A stretch of 14,351 bases of DNA from Pedosphaera sp. (GTDB lineage Bacteria > Verrucomicrobiota > Verrucomicrobiae > Limisphaerales > Pedosphaeraceae). Position 1 is the stretch's first letter. Each line of letters begins with the position of its first letter. This document shows, in pieces, positions 7,098-13,538 of the stretch. Made by a program: the position numbers and the translations under genes. Location of the stretch: positions 1 through 14,351 of the forward strand of contig JAQGPB010000589.1 in assembly GCA_028293265.1 (NCBI GenBank), written 5' to 3'. The notes beneath the pieces are model-generated. The model ran no database searches. It was not told the DNA's origin and saw nothing but the letters and a program-made list of their open reading frames with translations.

Positions 7098-7631
7098 ATG
7101 AAGAACATTATTTATTTCGATCTGGAAACCCAGAAATCCGCCGATGAAGTCGGCGGCTGGGACAAGATCAGCGCCATGCGCATGAGCATCGGCGTCACCT
7201 ACAGCGCCGTCCGCGGTGAATACAAGATTTACGGTGAAAAACAGGTGGACGATTTGCTCTCCGAATTGCAGCGCGCCGACCTGGTCATCGGCTTCAATCA
7301 TGTCCGCTTCGATTACGAGGTGCTGCACGGTTACACTTCGATGGATTTGCGCCAGCTTCCCTCGCTCGACATGCTCGTCGAGTTGCAGAACACCCTGCAG
7401 CACCGGCTCTCGCTCGATTCCATCGCCACCGCCACGTTCGGCGTCGAAAAAACCGCCGAGGGTCTCCAGGCCATCCAATGGTTTCGCGAAGGCAAGCTCT
7501 TGGAAATCGCCGAGTATTGCTGCTACGATGTCAAGCTGACCAAGCTCGTCCACGAATACGGCGTCGCCAACCGGCAGCTTCATTACCACAATCGTTTCGG
7601 CAAAAAAATGACCGTGCCCGTGAAATGGTGA
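7098..7631 (+). CDS. DEDDy-type 3'-5' exonuclease (RNase H-like fold)
   Basis: A 177-residue protein consisting of little more than one RNase H-like exonuclease domain. All three DEDDy exonuclease motifs are visible: ExoI YFDLETQ (Asp8, Glu10), ExoII GFNHVRFDYEVL (Asn67, Asp72), and ExoIII YCCYD (Tyr140 and Asp144, the Yx3D form). It should remove nucleotides from 3' ends of DNA or RNA using two metal ions. The sequence resembles the YprB-like exonuclease domain often attached to helicases, but no helicase is fused here. ATG at 7098 is chosen because the catalytic ExoI strand starts immediately after it. The stop is 3 bases before the sulfotransferase ATG, so the two are almost certainly co-transcribed. 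Substrate and partner are unknown. Confidence 0.85.
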   Translation: MKNIIYFDLETQKSADEVGGWDKISAMRMSIGVTYSAVRGEYKIYGEKQVDDLLSELQRADLVIGFNHVRFDYEVLHGYTSMDLRQLPSLDMLVELQNTLQHRLSLDSIATATFGVEKTAEGLQAIQWFREGKLLEIAEYCCYDVKLTKLVHEYGVANRQLHYHNRFGKKMTVPVKW

Positions 7632-7634
7632 ACC

Positions 7635-9185
7635 ATGAAGCGGCCGCAGTTGATCTCCGCCGGTTCACTCTCGCGCCTGATCCAGGCTGCGGCGGATTCA
7701 TGGAACCGTCACGATTACCAGCAGAGCATCGAGCTGCTCGAACGCGCCAGCCGCCTCGGTCCCGCCAATTCCGTCGTCCTGCTCGATCTGGGCCGCGCTT
7801 ATGGAATGCGCTACGATTACGCCGCCGCCGAACGCTGCTTTGACCGCGCCGCCAATCTCGCCCCGCGCAAGACCGACGCGTTCGCCATGGCGGGACTTCA
7901 CTGCCGCAATTTCGGCCGCTACGAAATGTCCCGTCACTATTTCGAGCGGGCCATCGCCGCCCCCGGCGCCGCGCCGGACACGTTCGTCAAGCTCGCCGAA
8001 CTCTACGAGCGTTTTCGTTTTTTAACGGAAGCAAATGAACTCGTGAATCGCGCGCTGGAACTGGATGGGACTTGCGCGATGGCTGTCCTTGTCCGTTCCC
8101 GCCTTGACCGCCTCGCCGGCAAGCTGGACGACGCTGAACGACACCTCCGCCCGCTCCTCGCCAAGACCGGCGAAGACTCGTGGTCCACCCGCATCCGCGG
8201 CTGGTATGAATTGGGCGCGGTGCTCGACCGGCAGGAACGTTATGACGAAGCCATGGGTGCGTTCCTCGAAGCCAAGGCGCTGGTGCGCCCCGCCGCCGCG
8301 CAATACGCTTCGGCCTCACAATCCGTCCGCGCGCGTCTCAAAGAAGCCGAGACGAACATTTCCGCGGACGTTCTTCGGCGCTGGTTCGAAGCGGGCGAAG
8401 CCGGACCCGCGCCCCACCGGCTCGCCGTTTTATGCGGGCATCCGCGCTCGGGCACAACGTTGCTGGAACAAGTTTTGGATTCGCATCCGGACATGGTTTC
8501 CGCCGAGGAAACGCCCATCTTTGTCTGGGAAGCCTATCTCCCGTTGAACCGCGGACTGCCCAAAGATTCTTCCATGCTGACGGTTTTGGAATCGGCATCG
8601 CCTGACGCAGTACGGCAGTCGCGCGAGACTTACTTTCGTTCCATGGAAAAATTCCTCGGCCAACCGGTCGGCCAACGTCTCTTGATTGACAAAAATCCCT
8701 CGCTCACCGAATTGATTCCGGGCGTCGTCCGCGTCGTTCCCGAAGCGAAATTTGTGATGGCATTGCGCGATCCGCGCGACGTCTGCCTAAGTTGCTTCAT
8801 GCAACCGCTGCCGCTCAACCAGGTCAGCGCCACTTTCATGAACTTGGCTGGCACGGTCGGGGAATACACGTCGGTGATGGGCTTGTGGCGCTCACTCGCC
8901 CCGCGCCTGCCCAACCCGCACCTCGAAGTGCGTTACGAAGATCTGGTCGAGGACTTGGAAGGAGTGTCACGCCGTGCGCTCGAATTTCTGGGCGTGCAGT
9001 GGGACGAATGCGTATTGCGCTTCAACGAACACGCGCGCAAAAAACTGGTCCGCTCGCCCACCTACGCGGACGTGGCCAAACCCGTCACAAAAGGGGCGGT
9101 TGGCCGTTGGCGCAATTACCAGAAACACCTGGAGCCATCTTTGGAGGCTCTGAGTCCTTTCATCAAGGCATTTGGGTACGAATAG
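7635..9185 (+). CDS. TPR-repeat sulfotransferase
   Basis: A 516-residue fusion. Residues about 10-245 are helical tetratricopeptide repeats (for example VVLLDLGRAYGMRYDYAAAE and ELGAVLDRQERYDEAMGAFL). Residues about 262-516 are a PAPS-dependent sulfotransferase: LAVLCGHPRSGTTLLEQ (263-279) is the 5'-phosphosulfate-binding loop, RDPRD (378-382) with the following Cys-Leu-Ser is the 3'-phosphate-binding region, RYEDL (433-437) is conserved, and SPTYADVAKPV plus GRWRNYQKHL (474-499) is the typical C-terminal signature. Such proteins transfer sulfate to protein tyrosines or to carbohydrates; the acceptor here is unknown. There is no signal peptide, so it is probably cytoplasmic. It sits 3 bases after the exonuclease, with GGTGA 8 bases ahead of its ATG as a possible ribosome site inside the upstream gene's end. 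Confidence 0.92.
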   Translation: MKRPQLISAGSLSRLIQAAADSWNRHDYQQSIELLERASRLGPANSVVLLDLGRAYGMRYDYAAAERCFDRAANLAPRKTDAFAMAGLHCRNFGRYEMSRHYFERAIAAPGAAPDTFVKLAELYERFRFLTEANELVNRALELDGTCAMAVLVRSRLDRLAGKLDDAERHLRPLLAKTGEDSWSTRIRGWYELGAVLDRQERYDEAMGAFLEAKALVRPAAAQYASASQSVRARLKEAETNISADVLRRWFEAGEAGPAPHRLAVLCGHPRSGTTLLEQVLDSHPDMVSAEETPIFVWEAYLPLNRGLPKDSSMLTVLESASPDAVRQSRETYFRSMEKFLGQPVGQRLLIDKNPSLTELIPGVVRVVPEAKFVMALRDPRDVCLSCFMQPLPLNQVSATFMNLAGTVGEYTSVMGLWRSLAPRLPNPHLEVRYEDLVEDLEGVSRRALEFLGVQWDECVLRFNEHARKKLVRSPTYADVAKPVTKGAVGRWRNYQKHLEPSLEALSPFIKAFGYE

Positions 9186-9205
9186 GGCGGTCGAAGAATA
9201 TCCGG

Positions 9206-9228
9206 CATCGAATGCTGAACTTCGAATC
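9206..9228. repeat. Solo fragment of the CATCGAA heptamer repeat
   Basis: This 23-base stretch (CATCGAATGCTGAACTTCGA plus ATC) matches 11961-11983, part of the large inverted repeat after the yihY-type gene, at 20 of 23 positions. It lies just after the sulfotransferase stop codon and just before the terminator of the PEP-CTERM gene. It is apparently a decayed copy of the same element. Confidence 0.5.
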
Positions 9229-9230
9229 AC

Positions 9231-9259
9231 AAAAAAACGGCCTTCGTTTCCGAAGGCCG
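9231..9259 (-). terminator. Intrinsic terminator of the PEP-CTERM gene
   Basis: Read on the minus strand, CGGCCTTCG (from 9259) pairs perfectly with CGAAGGCCG (ending 9238) around a GAAA tetraloop, followed by seven T residues (9237-9231). The hairpin is 9 bp, and the loop is of the stable GNRA type. It begins 31 bases past the stop of the minus-strand gene. On the plus strand the hairpin could still fold for the sulfotransferase transcript, but no T-run follows it there. Confidence 0.88.
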
Positions 9260-9289
9260 CTGTGAAAAAATCCTGGTGAGCTTGACCGC

Positions 9290-10174
9290 TTATTTCCGAC
9301 GGCGGAAAGCGAGCAACAAGGCTGTTCCCAGACCAAACATGGCCATGGTGGAAGGCTCTGGAATGGGAGTCAGAACCAACTGCAAACCGTTGAAATCACC
9401 TTCGCCGGTAAGCCCGCTGTTTGGGTTGCTGACCGCGCCCCAAGTGCCGGTGATGTTTCCGTTCACATCCGGGGTGACACCGTCAAACTCAACATAAGTC
9501 GCACCCAGAACAAAAGCGTTCGCGGGACCCGTCCCGGCACCTGTTGCGGTGTTGATGGTGGTGGTAATTCCATTTTTCGCCGTTCCGCTGCTGACCGTGA
9601 AGGACGCGCCGCGTGTGTTGTCAAAATTCGCGCCGTAAAGAAAAAGCGTGGCAATGACGCCGGCGGGAATGTTGGCCAATGTGAACGTGCCGGTCGCGCC
9701 ATTATTGACACCTGCCGTGTGGTTGAGTATCCACGCCGGGCTCCCTTGGACAGCGCTGCCATCCGCCCCATTGTCAAAACCGTAAGTCAAGCTCAGGGTG
9801 ACCGGAGTGGTCGCGCCGGATGAAGTGGCATTCGCTGCGTTGGCGGGCGCAGTGGGCGAAAATGAACCGGTGCCATTGGCGGAAGTTCCACTGTGCCAGG
9901 CATACGGGTTGCCAACCAATCCGTTGGGCACCGAACCATGGCCTGAATCAGCGTTGCCGGCACCGTAGAAATCTGTGCTGCCCGGAGCGCCATATTTGCC
10001 AAAACCGTTCCACACATTATTGCCGGGGTCGGAATATGCACCTTGGCCATAGTACAGAACGTTGTAACCGCCGTAATGCGAATAGCCCTGGCTGGCATCA
10101 TGAAAATTAATCACCGTGTCGGCGAAAGCCAGACCCGGAAGCAACCCGCAGGCGATAAGCAAGGAACGTTTCAT
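9290..10174 (-). CDS. PEP-CTERM sorting domain protein
   Basis: A 294-residue exported protein. The signal peptide is short (MKRSLLIACGLLPGLAFA, likely cut after Ala18). The body is rich in Gly, Asn, Ala, Ser and Thr with few charged residues, as in many surface beta-sandwich proteins. The C-terminus has the full PEP-CTERM sorting signal: IPEPST (271-276), a hydrophobic segment (MAMFGLGTALLLAF, 277-290) and the basic end RRRK. In established systems this signal is recognised by exosortase (EpsH/XrtA-type), which cleaves near PEP during export linked to exopolysaccharide production. No exosortase is in the window. It is transcribed alone against its neighbours and has its own terminator. The body resembles no family I can name. 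A small inverted repeat (GTGCGC 10198-10203, GCGCAC 10212-10217) lies in its leader. Confidence 0.9.
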   Translation of the reverse strand: MKRSLLIACGLLPGLAFADTVINFHDASQGYSHYGGYNVLYYGQGAYSDPGNNVWNGFGKYGAPGSTDFYGAGNADSGHGSVPNGLVGNPYAWHSGTSANGTGSFSPTAPANAANATSSGATTPVTLSLTYGFDNGADGSAVQGSPAWILNHTAGVNNGATGTFTLANIPAGVIATLFLYGANFDNTRGASFTVSSGTAKNGITTTINTATGAGTGPANAFVLGATYVEFDGVTPDVNGNITGTWGAVSNPNSGLTGEGDFNGLQLVLTPIPEPSTMAMFGLGTALLLAFRRRK

Positions 10175-10365
10175 AGGATTTTCAGCGTTTTACACCAGTG
10201 CGCCAACAACCGCGCACCACTTCTGATTTCTAAGAATTACCAACTTTTCCCGAAGCCGGTCAACGTAAAAATGAGAAATAATCAAAAATTTGGGCTGTTT
10301 TCTGGCTCCCGCCATTTTCCCTTCGGTTGACTTGGGGCCTCGCTCTGTTAGCGTTTCTTGGAATC

Positions 10366-11943
10366 ATGGTGAAAAAGTGGCTCGCCCAATCCAAACACGC
10401 CGTGGGTCAAATCCGGGATTTCCTGGATGAAAAGACCATTCATTCGCCCAATTTGACCCTGTCCCGCCTCCAGAAATTCGCCCATTTCTGGCTGATGGTC
10501 GGGAAAAGTTTCGCGCGCAACCGCTGCCCGGTGCATGCCTCGGCGTTGGCCTACACCACGCTGCTCGCCTTGATCCCGATGCTATTTCTGGTCGTCAGCG
10601 TTTCGAGCAGCATCTTGCGACAGGAAGGCGGCCAGCGGGTCGAACAATTCATCAACCGCATGCTGGTGAGTATGACGCCACCGGTTTCAGGCACCAACGT
10701 TTCTTCCGCAAACCCAGAGATCTCTGCTACCAACAACAGCCCTTTGACGGCCAATGCTGAAAACGCTGCCACCACCAACGCAAGTTCCTCAACCAACAGT
10801 TCTGCCGTCAATATCGGCGCGACCAACAGCGCCGCCGCGACCGGCACAAATGCCATCAGCGGACGGCAGGAATTCGTCCAACAGGTCAACCGCTACGTTC
10901 AAAACATCCAAAGCGGTACGTTGGGCGTGACGGGGATTGTCGGACTCGTGATCGTCGCCATCCTCATGCTGCGCAGCATTGAGTCCACGTTCAACACCAT
11001 CTGGGGCGTCGTCAAGGGACGTAATTGGTGGGCGCAAATCATGCAATATTCTGCCGTGCTGCTGCTGGGGCCGGTGCTCCTTGGAGTGGCGCTGGCCCTG
11101 GCAAATGGAGCACACCTGCAAAGCACCAAGCAACTGCTTGGCTCTGCACCTTTCATCAGCAGGCTGCTTTTCGGCTTTGCGCCGGTCGTGCTGTTATGTC
11201 TGGCATTTTCGGTTTTCTACGTGCTCATGCCAAACACCAAGGTACACTGGAGCGCCGCGCTGGTGGGCGGCGCGGTCGGCGGCCTCCTCTGGCATTTCAA
11301 CAATTACTTCAGCGTGCTCTACATCTCGCGCTGGATCACCAACAGCAAGATTTACGGCAGCCTCGCGGTGATTCCCGTGTTCATGGCCGGACTTTATTTT
11401 TCCTGGCTGATCCTGCTTTTTGGCGCGCAGGTCGCCTACGCCTTCCAAAATCGTTCCGCTTATCTGCAGGCGAAGCAGTGCGATAATGTCAACCAACGCG
11501 GACGCGAATTTGTCGCGCTGCGCCTGATGGAACACATCGGCGCACGTTTTCAGCGCGGCAAGCCGCCCGCCATTGTCTCAGAAATGGCGGACAGCCTGTC
11601 CGTGCCTTCACGGTTGATCCAGCAGGTCATGCAAACTCTGCTGGCGGCCCGCCTGGTGGTGGAAGTTGCGGGAGCCGAACTCGCCTATGCTCCCGCGCGT
11701 CCCTTGGAATTGATCACCTGCCATGATATTCTGCTCGCCTTGCGCGCCGGGCAGGGGCAAGAATTGGCCACGCGGGACGAACCGGCCCGCGCCGGGGTGT
11801 TCGGCGAATTCGAAAAAATTCTCGAAGCGGAACAGCGCGCCGCCGCCTGCGTCACCGTCCGCGCGATGGTGGACCGGACGGAACACCTCGCGGCGCTTTC
11901 CGGCAAACCTGTCCAAGCCGTGGCGGACAAGCAGTCTGAATGA
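10366..11943 (+). CDS. YihY/BrkB (UPF0761)-family membrane protein
   Basis: A 525-residue inner-membrane protein of the YihY/virulence factor BrkB family, once mislabelled RNase BN; its transport role is unproven. Family blocks include NRCPVHASALAYTTLLALIP (52-71, first membrane helix), AILMLRSIESTFNTIWGV, VLMPNTKVHWSAALVGGAVG (286-305), YGSLAVIPVFMAGLYFSWLI and LFGAQVAYAFQN (351-362). About six membrane helices are seen. Between helices 1 and 2, residues 104-166 form an insertion dominated by Asn, Ser, Thr and Ala with no Lys, Arg or aromatic residue. The last 140 residues are soluble, with a likely winged-helix segment (about 383-445). ATG at 10366 is preferred; an in-frame TTG at 10327 would add 13 residues. 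No Shine-Dalgarno sequence is visible. Confidence 0.88.
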   Translation: MVKKWLAQSKHAVGQIRDFLDEKTIHSPNLTLSRLQKFAHFWLMVGKSFARNRCPVHASALAYTTLLALIPMLFLVVSVSSSILRQEGGQRVEQFINRMLVSMTPPVSGTNVSSANPEISATNNSPLTANAENAATTNASSSTNSSAVNIGATNSAAATGTNAISGRQEFVQQVNRYVQNIQSGTLGVTGIVGLVIVAILMLRSIESTFNTIWGVVKGRNWWAQIMQYSAVLLLGPVLLGVALALANGAHLQSTKQLLGSAPFISRLLFGFAPVVLLCLAFSVFYVLMPNTKVHWSAALVGGAVGGLLWHFNNYFSVLYISRWITNSKIYGSLAVIPVFMAGLYFSWLILLFGAQVAYAFQNRSAYLQAKQCDNVNQRGREFVALRLMEHIGARFQRGKPPAIVSEMADSLSVPSRLIQQVMQTLLAARLVVEVAGAELAYAPARPLELITCHDILLALRAGQGQELATRDEPARAGVFGEFEKILEAEQRAAACVTVRAMVDRTEHLAALSGKPVQAVADKQSE

Positions 11944-12053
11944 AAACATCGAACATCGAACATCGAACGCTGAACATCGAATGCCCGGAGCGCCCGAACG
12001 CTCTCATTGCCTTCATTGGATGTTCGATGTTCGATATTCGATGTTCGATGTTT
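11944..12053. repeat. Large inverted repeat built from CATCGAA heptamers
   Basis: The left arm (11944-11983) is nearly a heptamer tandem: CATCGAA three times, CGCTGAA, then CATCGAA. The right arm (12014-12053) is its reverse complement with 35 of 40 positions pairing. The 30-base centre contains a further small stem, GAGCG (11988-11992) with CGCTC (11999-12003). The element starts at the base after the stop codon of the yihY-type gene and ends 65 bases before ald. As RNA it would fold into a very long hairpin, which could stabilise or end the transcript, though no T-run follows. Small reading frames across it are translations of the repeat and not genes. Confidence 0.9.
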
Positions 12054-12081
12054 CTGAATAATTCGGCATTTGCTTTCCGCC

Positions 12082-12113
12082 CCATTACTCCATTACTTCA
12101 TCCCTCCATTTTT
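12082..12113. repeat. CCATTACT octamer tandem upstream of ald
   Basis: CCATTACT occurs twice in perfect tandem (12082-12097), followed by two degenerate units with the same 8-base period (TCATCCCT, CCATTTTT). It ends 5 bases before the ald ATG and occupies the place where a ribosome-binding site would be expected, yet it contains no purine-rich Shine-Dalgarno sequence. Confidence 0.5.
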
Positions 12114-12118
12114 AACCT

Positions 12119-13222
12119 ATGATCATCGGCATCCCCAAAGAAATCAAAGACCATGAATACCGGGTGGCCTTGCTGCCCTCTGCTGCTTACCAACTCATCA
12201 AACGCGGCCATCAGGTGCTCGTCGAGCGCGGCGCGGGCATCGGCGCGGGCTATCCCGACGCCGATTACGAACAGGCCGGCGCAACCCTAATGTCCGACCA
12301 TCGCGCGATTTTCGAGAAAGCCGGCCTGATCGTGAAAGTCAAGGAGCCGTTGCCGCCGGAATATGCCTTGCTGCGCCCCGGCCAGATTCTATTTACCTAT
12401 TTGCACCTTGCCGCCAGCCGTTCGCTCACTGAAGCCCTGCTCAAATCCGGCGTCACAGGAATTGCCTACGAAACAATTGAAGTAAACCGCCGCCTGCCCT
12501 TGCTCGAACCGATGAGCGAAATCGCCGGACGCATGTCCGTGCTCGTGGGCGGATATTTCCTCGCCAAACATCATGGCGGCAGCGGCGTGTTGCTCGGCGG
12601 TGTGCCCGGTGTATTGCCTGGCCGCGTGGTGGTGCTCGGCGGCGGCGCTTCCGGCATCAACGCCGCCCGCATGGCCACCGGCCTGGGCGCGGACGTCACC
12701 ATCCTCGAAGTGGACCTCGAACGCATGCGCTTCCTCGACATCACCCTCCACACCGCCCACACGCTTTATTCCAGCGAAGCCCATCTTATGGGCATCCTCG
12801 CCACCACCGACCTGCTCATCGGCGCTGTCCTCGTGCCCGGCGCGAAAGCCCCCAAGCTCATCAACCGCGAAATGCTCCGCCAGATGCGTCCCGGCAGCGT
12901 CCTCGTGGACATCGCCATTGACCAGGGCGGCTGCGCCGAAACCTCCCGCGCCACCACGCATCAAAACCCTACCTACGTCGAAGAAGGCGTCACGCATTAT
13001 TGCGTCGCCAACATGCCCGGCGCCTACGCCCGCACCGCCACGCAAGCCCTGACCAACGTCACCTATCGTTACGTCGAACTCCTCGCCGACCTCGGCCTCG
13101 CCGAAGCCTGCCAGAAACAACCGGCCCTCATCGGCGGCGTCAATGTCATGGATGGCAAAGTCACCCACAAAGCCGTAGCGGAAGCACATGGGGTGCCGTA
13201 TGTCGCGCCAACATTGAAGTAA
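12119..13222 (+). CDS. ald: Alanine dehydrogenase
   Basis: A 367-residue protein of standard length for the NAD-dependent alanine dehydrogenase family (L-alanine + NAD+ + H2O to pyruvate + NH4+ + NADH). The N-terminal catalytic domain begins [20 protein letters not shown]. Active-site residues are in place by comparison with the mycobacterial enzyme: Arg15, Lys75 ([11 protein letters not shown]), His96 (TYLHLA) and Asp268 (DIAIDQGG). The Rossmann NAD site is [17 protein letters not shown] (170-186), with an acidic residue at the end of the second strand (EVD, 197-199), as expected for NAD. GIPKE and the overall length separate it from the longer transhydrogenase alpha subunits. It can serve alanine catabolism or ammonia assimilation. 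It is preceded by the large inverted repeat, with no clear promoter. Confidence 0.96.
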   Translation: MIIGIPKEIKDHEYRVALLPSAAYQLIKRGHQVLVERGAGIGAGYPDADYEQAGATLMSDHRAIFEKAGLIVKVKEPLPPEYALLRPGQILFTYLHLAASRSLTEALLKSGVTGIAYETIEVNRRLPLLEPMSEIAGRMSVLVGGYFLAKHHGGSGVLLGGVPGVLPGRVVVLGGGASGINAARMATGLGADVTILEVDLERMRFLDITLHTAHTLYSSEAHLMGILATTDLLIGAVLVPGAKAPKLINREMLRQMRPGSVLVDIAIDQGGCAETSRATTHQNPTYVEEGVTHYCVANMPGAYARTATQALTNVTYRYVELLADLGLAEACQKQPALIGGVNVMDGKVTHKAVAEAHGVPYVAPTLK

Positions 13223-13264
13223 CGCGAATCGCTCAATCCGGACTGGGGGCTTGCACCTCGAAGA

Positions 13265-13411
13265 TCAAAAGCCTGAAAGAAATTTCTTCACCCCGAGAAA
13301 AGCCCGCGCAATTGCGGGCAGATAAAATGAGCAGAGCAGCGCGATGATGGCCATCACGCACAGAAGTTCCATGAGGCTCGCCCCGGCGGTTTTTCGGATT
13401 TGCCTTTTCAT
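13265..13411 (-). CDS. Prepilin-like micro-ORF (48 aa), possibly a pilin remnant
   Basis: A 48-residue minus-strand frame starting at ATG 13411 and ending TGA 13265. It reads as a type IV prepilin N-terminus: a basic leader MKRQIRKTAG (1-10), then ASLMELLCVMAIIALLCSFY (11-30), followed by LPAIARA. Gly10 stands at the -1 position of prepilin peptidase cleavage and Glu15 at the +5 position, exactly as in the GFTLIELLVV motif, and LPA[IL]xRA after the hydrophobic helix is common in Verrucomicrobia-type pseudopilins. The globular pilin domain is missing: the frame stops 10 residues after ARAFL. It is either a genuine mini-pilin-like peptide or the 5' stub of a deleted pseudopilin gene. GGAG lies only 2 bases ahead of the ATG. 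Confidence 0.6.
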   Translation of the reverse strand: MKRQIRKTAGASLMELLCVMAIIALLCSFYLPAIARAFLGVKKFLSGF

Positions 13412-13433
13412 CGCTCCAAATGATTGCAATAAA

Positions 13434-13449
13434 GACTACGTATGTAGTC
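13434..13449. promoter_or_regulatory. 16-bp palindrome resembling a BlaI/CopY operator
   Basis: GACTAC (13434-13439) and GTAGTC (13444-13449) form a perfect 6-bp inverted repeat around GTAT. The BlaI/MecI/CopY regulator family binds sites of the form ACTACANNTGTAGT, and this palindrome departs from that pattern by one inner base. It lies 22 bases upstream of the prepilin-like ORF (minus strand) and 89 bases upstream of the secreted protein gene (plus strand). No regulator gene of this family is in the window, so the assignment is by site shape only. Confidence 0.4.
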
Positions 13450-13538
13450 ATTATGCGGCATTTTCCGGCGGATGCAACAGATATTTATTGAAACTTTCAC
13501 GGCGATGAGCGGGTCATTGTTGTCGGGCTATCCTTTAT

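Noticed and set aside
10175..10326. Sigma54-type promoter for the PEP-CTERM gene
   Set aside because: I looked for GG-N10-GC on the minus strand because some PEP-CTERM systems use sigma54, but no correctly spaced pair with flanking consensus is present.
11852..12122. Several 60-112-codon frames across the heptamer inverted repeat, on both strands
   Set aside because: Their translations simply repeat NIEHRT- or MFDVR-like words produced by the CATCGAA unit in different frames; not genes.
13277..13288. 12-bp palindrome AAGAAATTTCTT
   Set aside because: It lies within the end of the prepilin-like frame, is A/T-rich and easily arises by chance; no other support.
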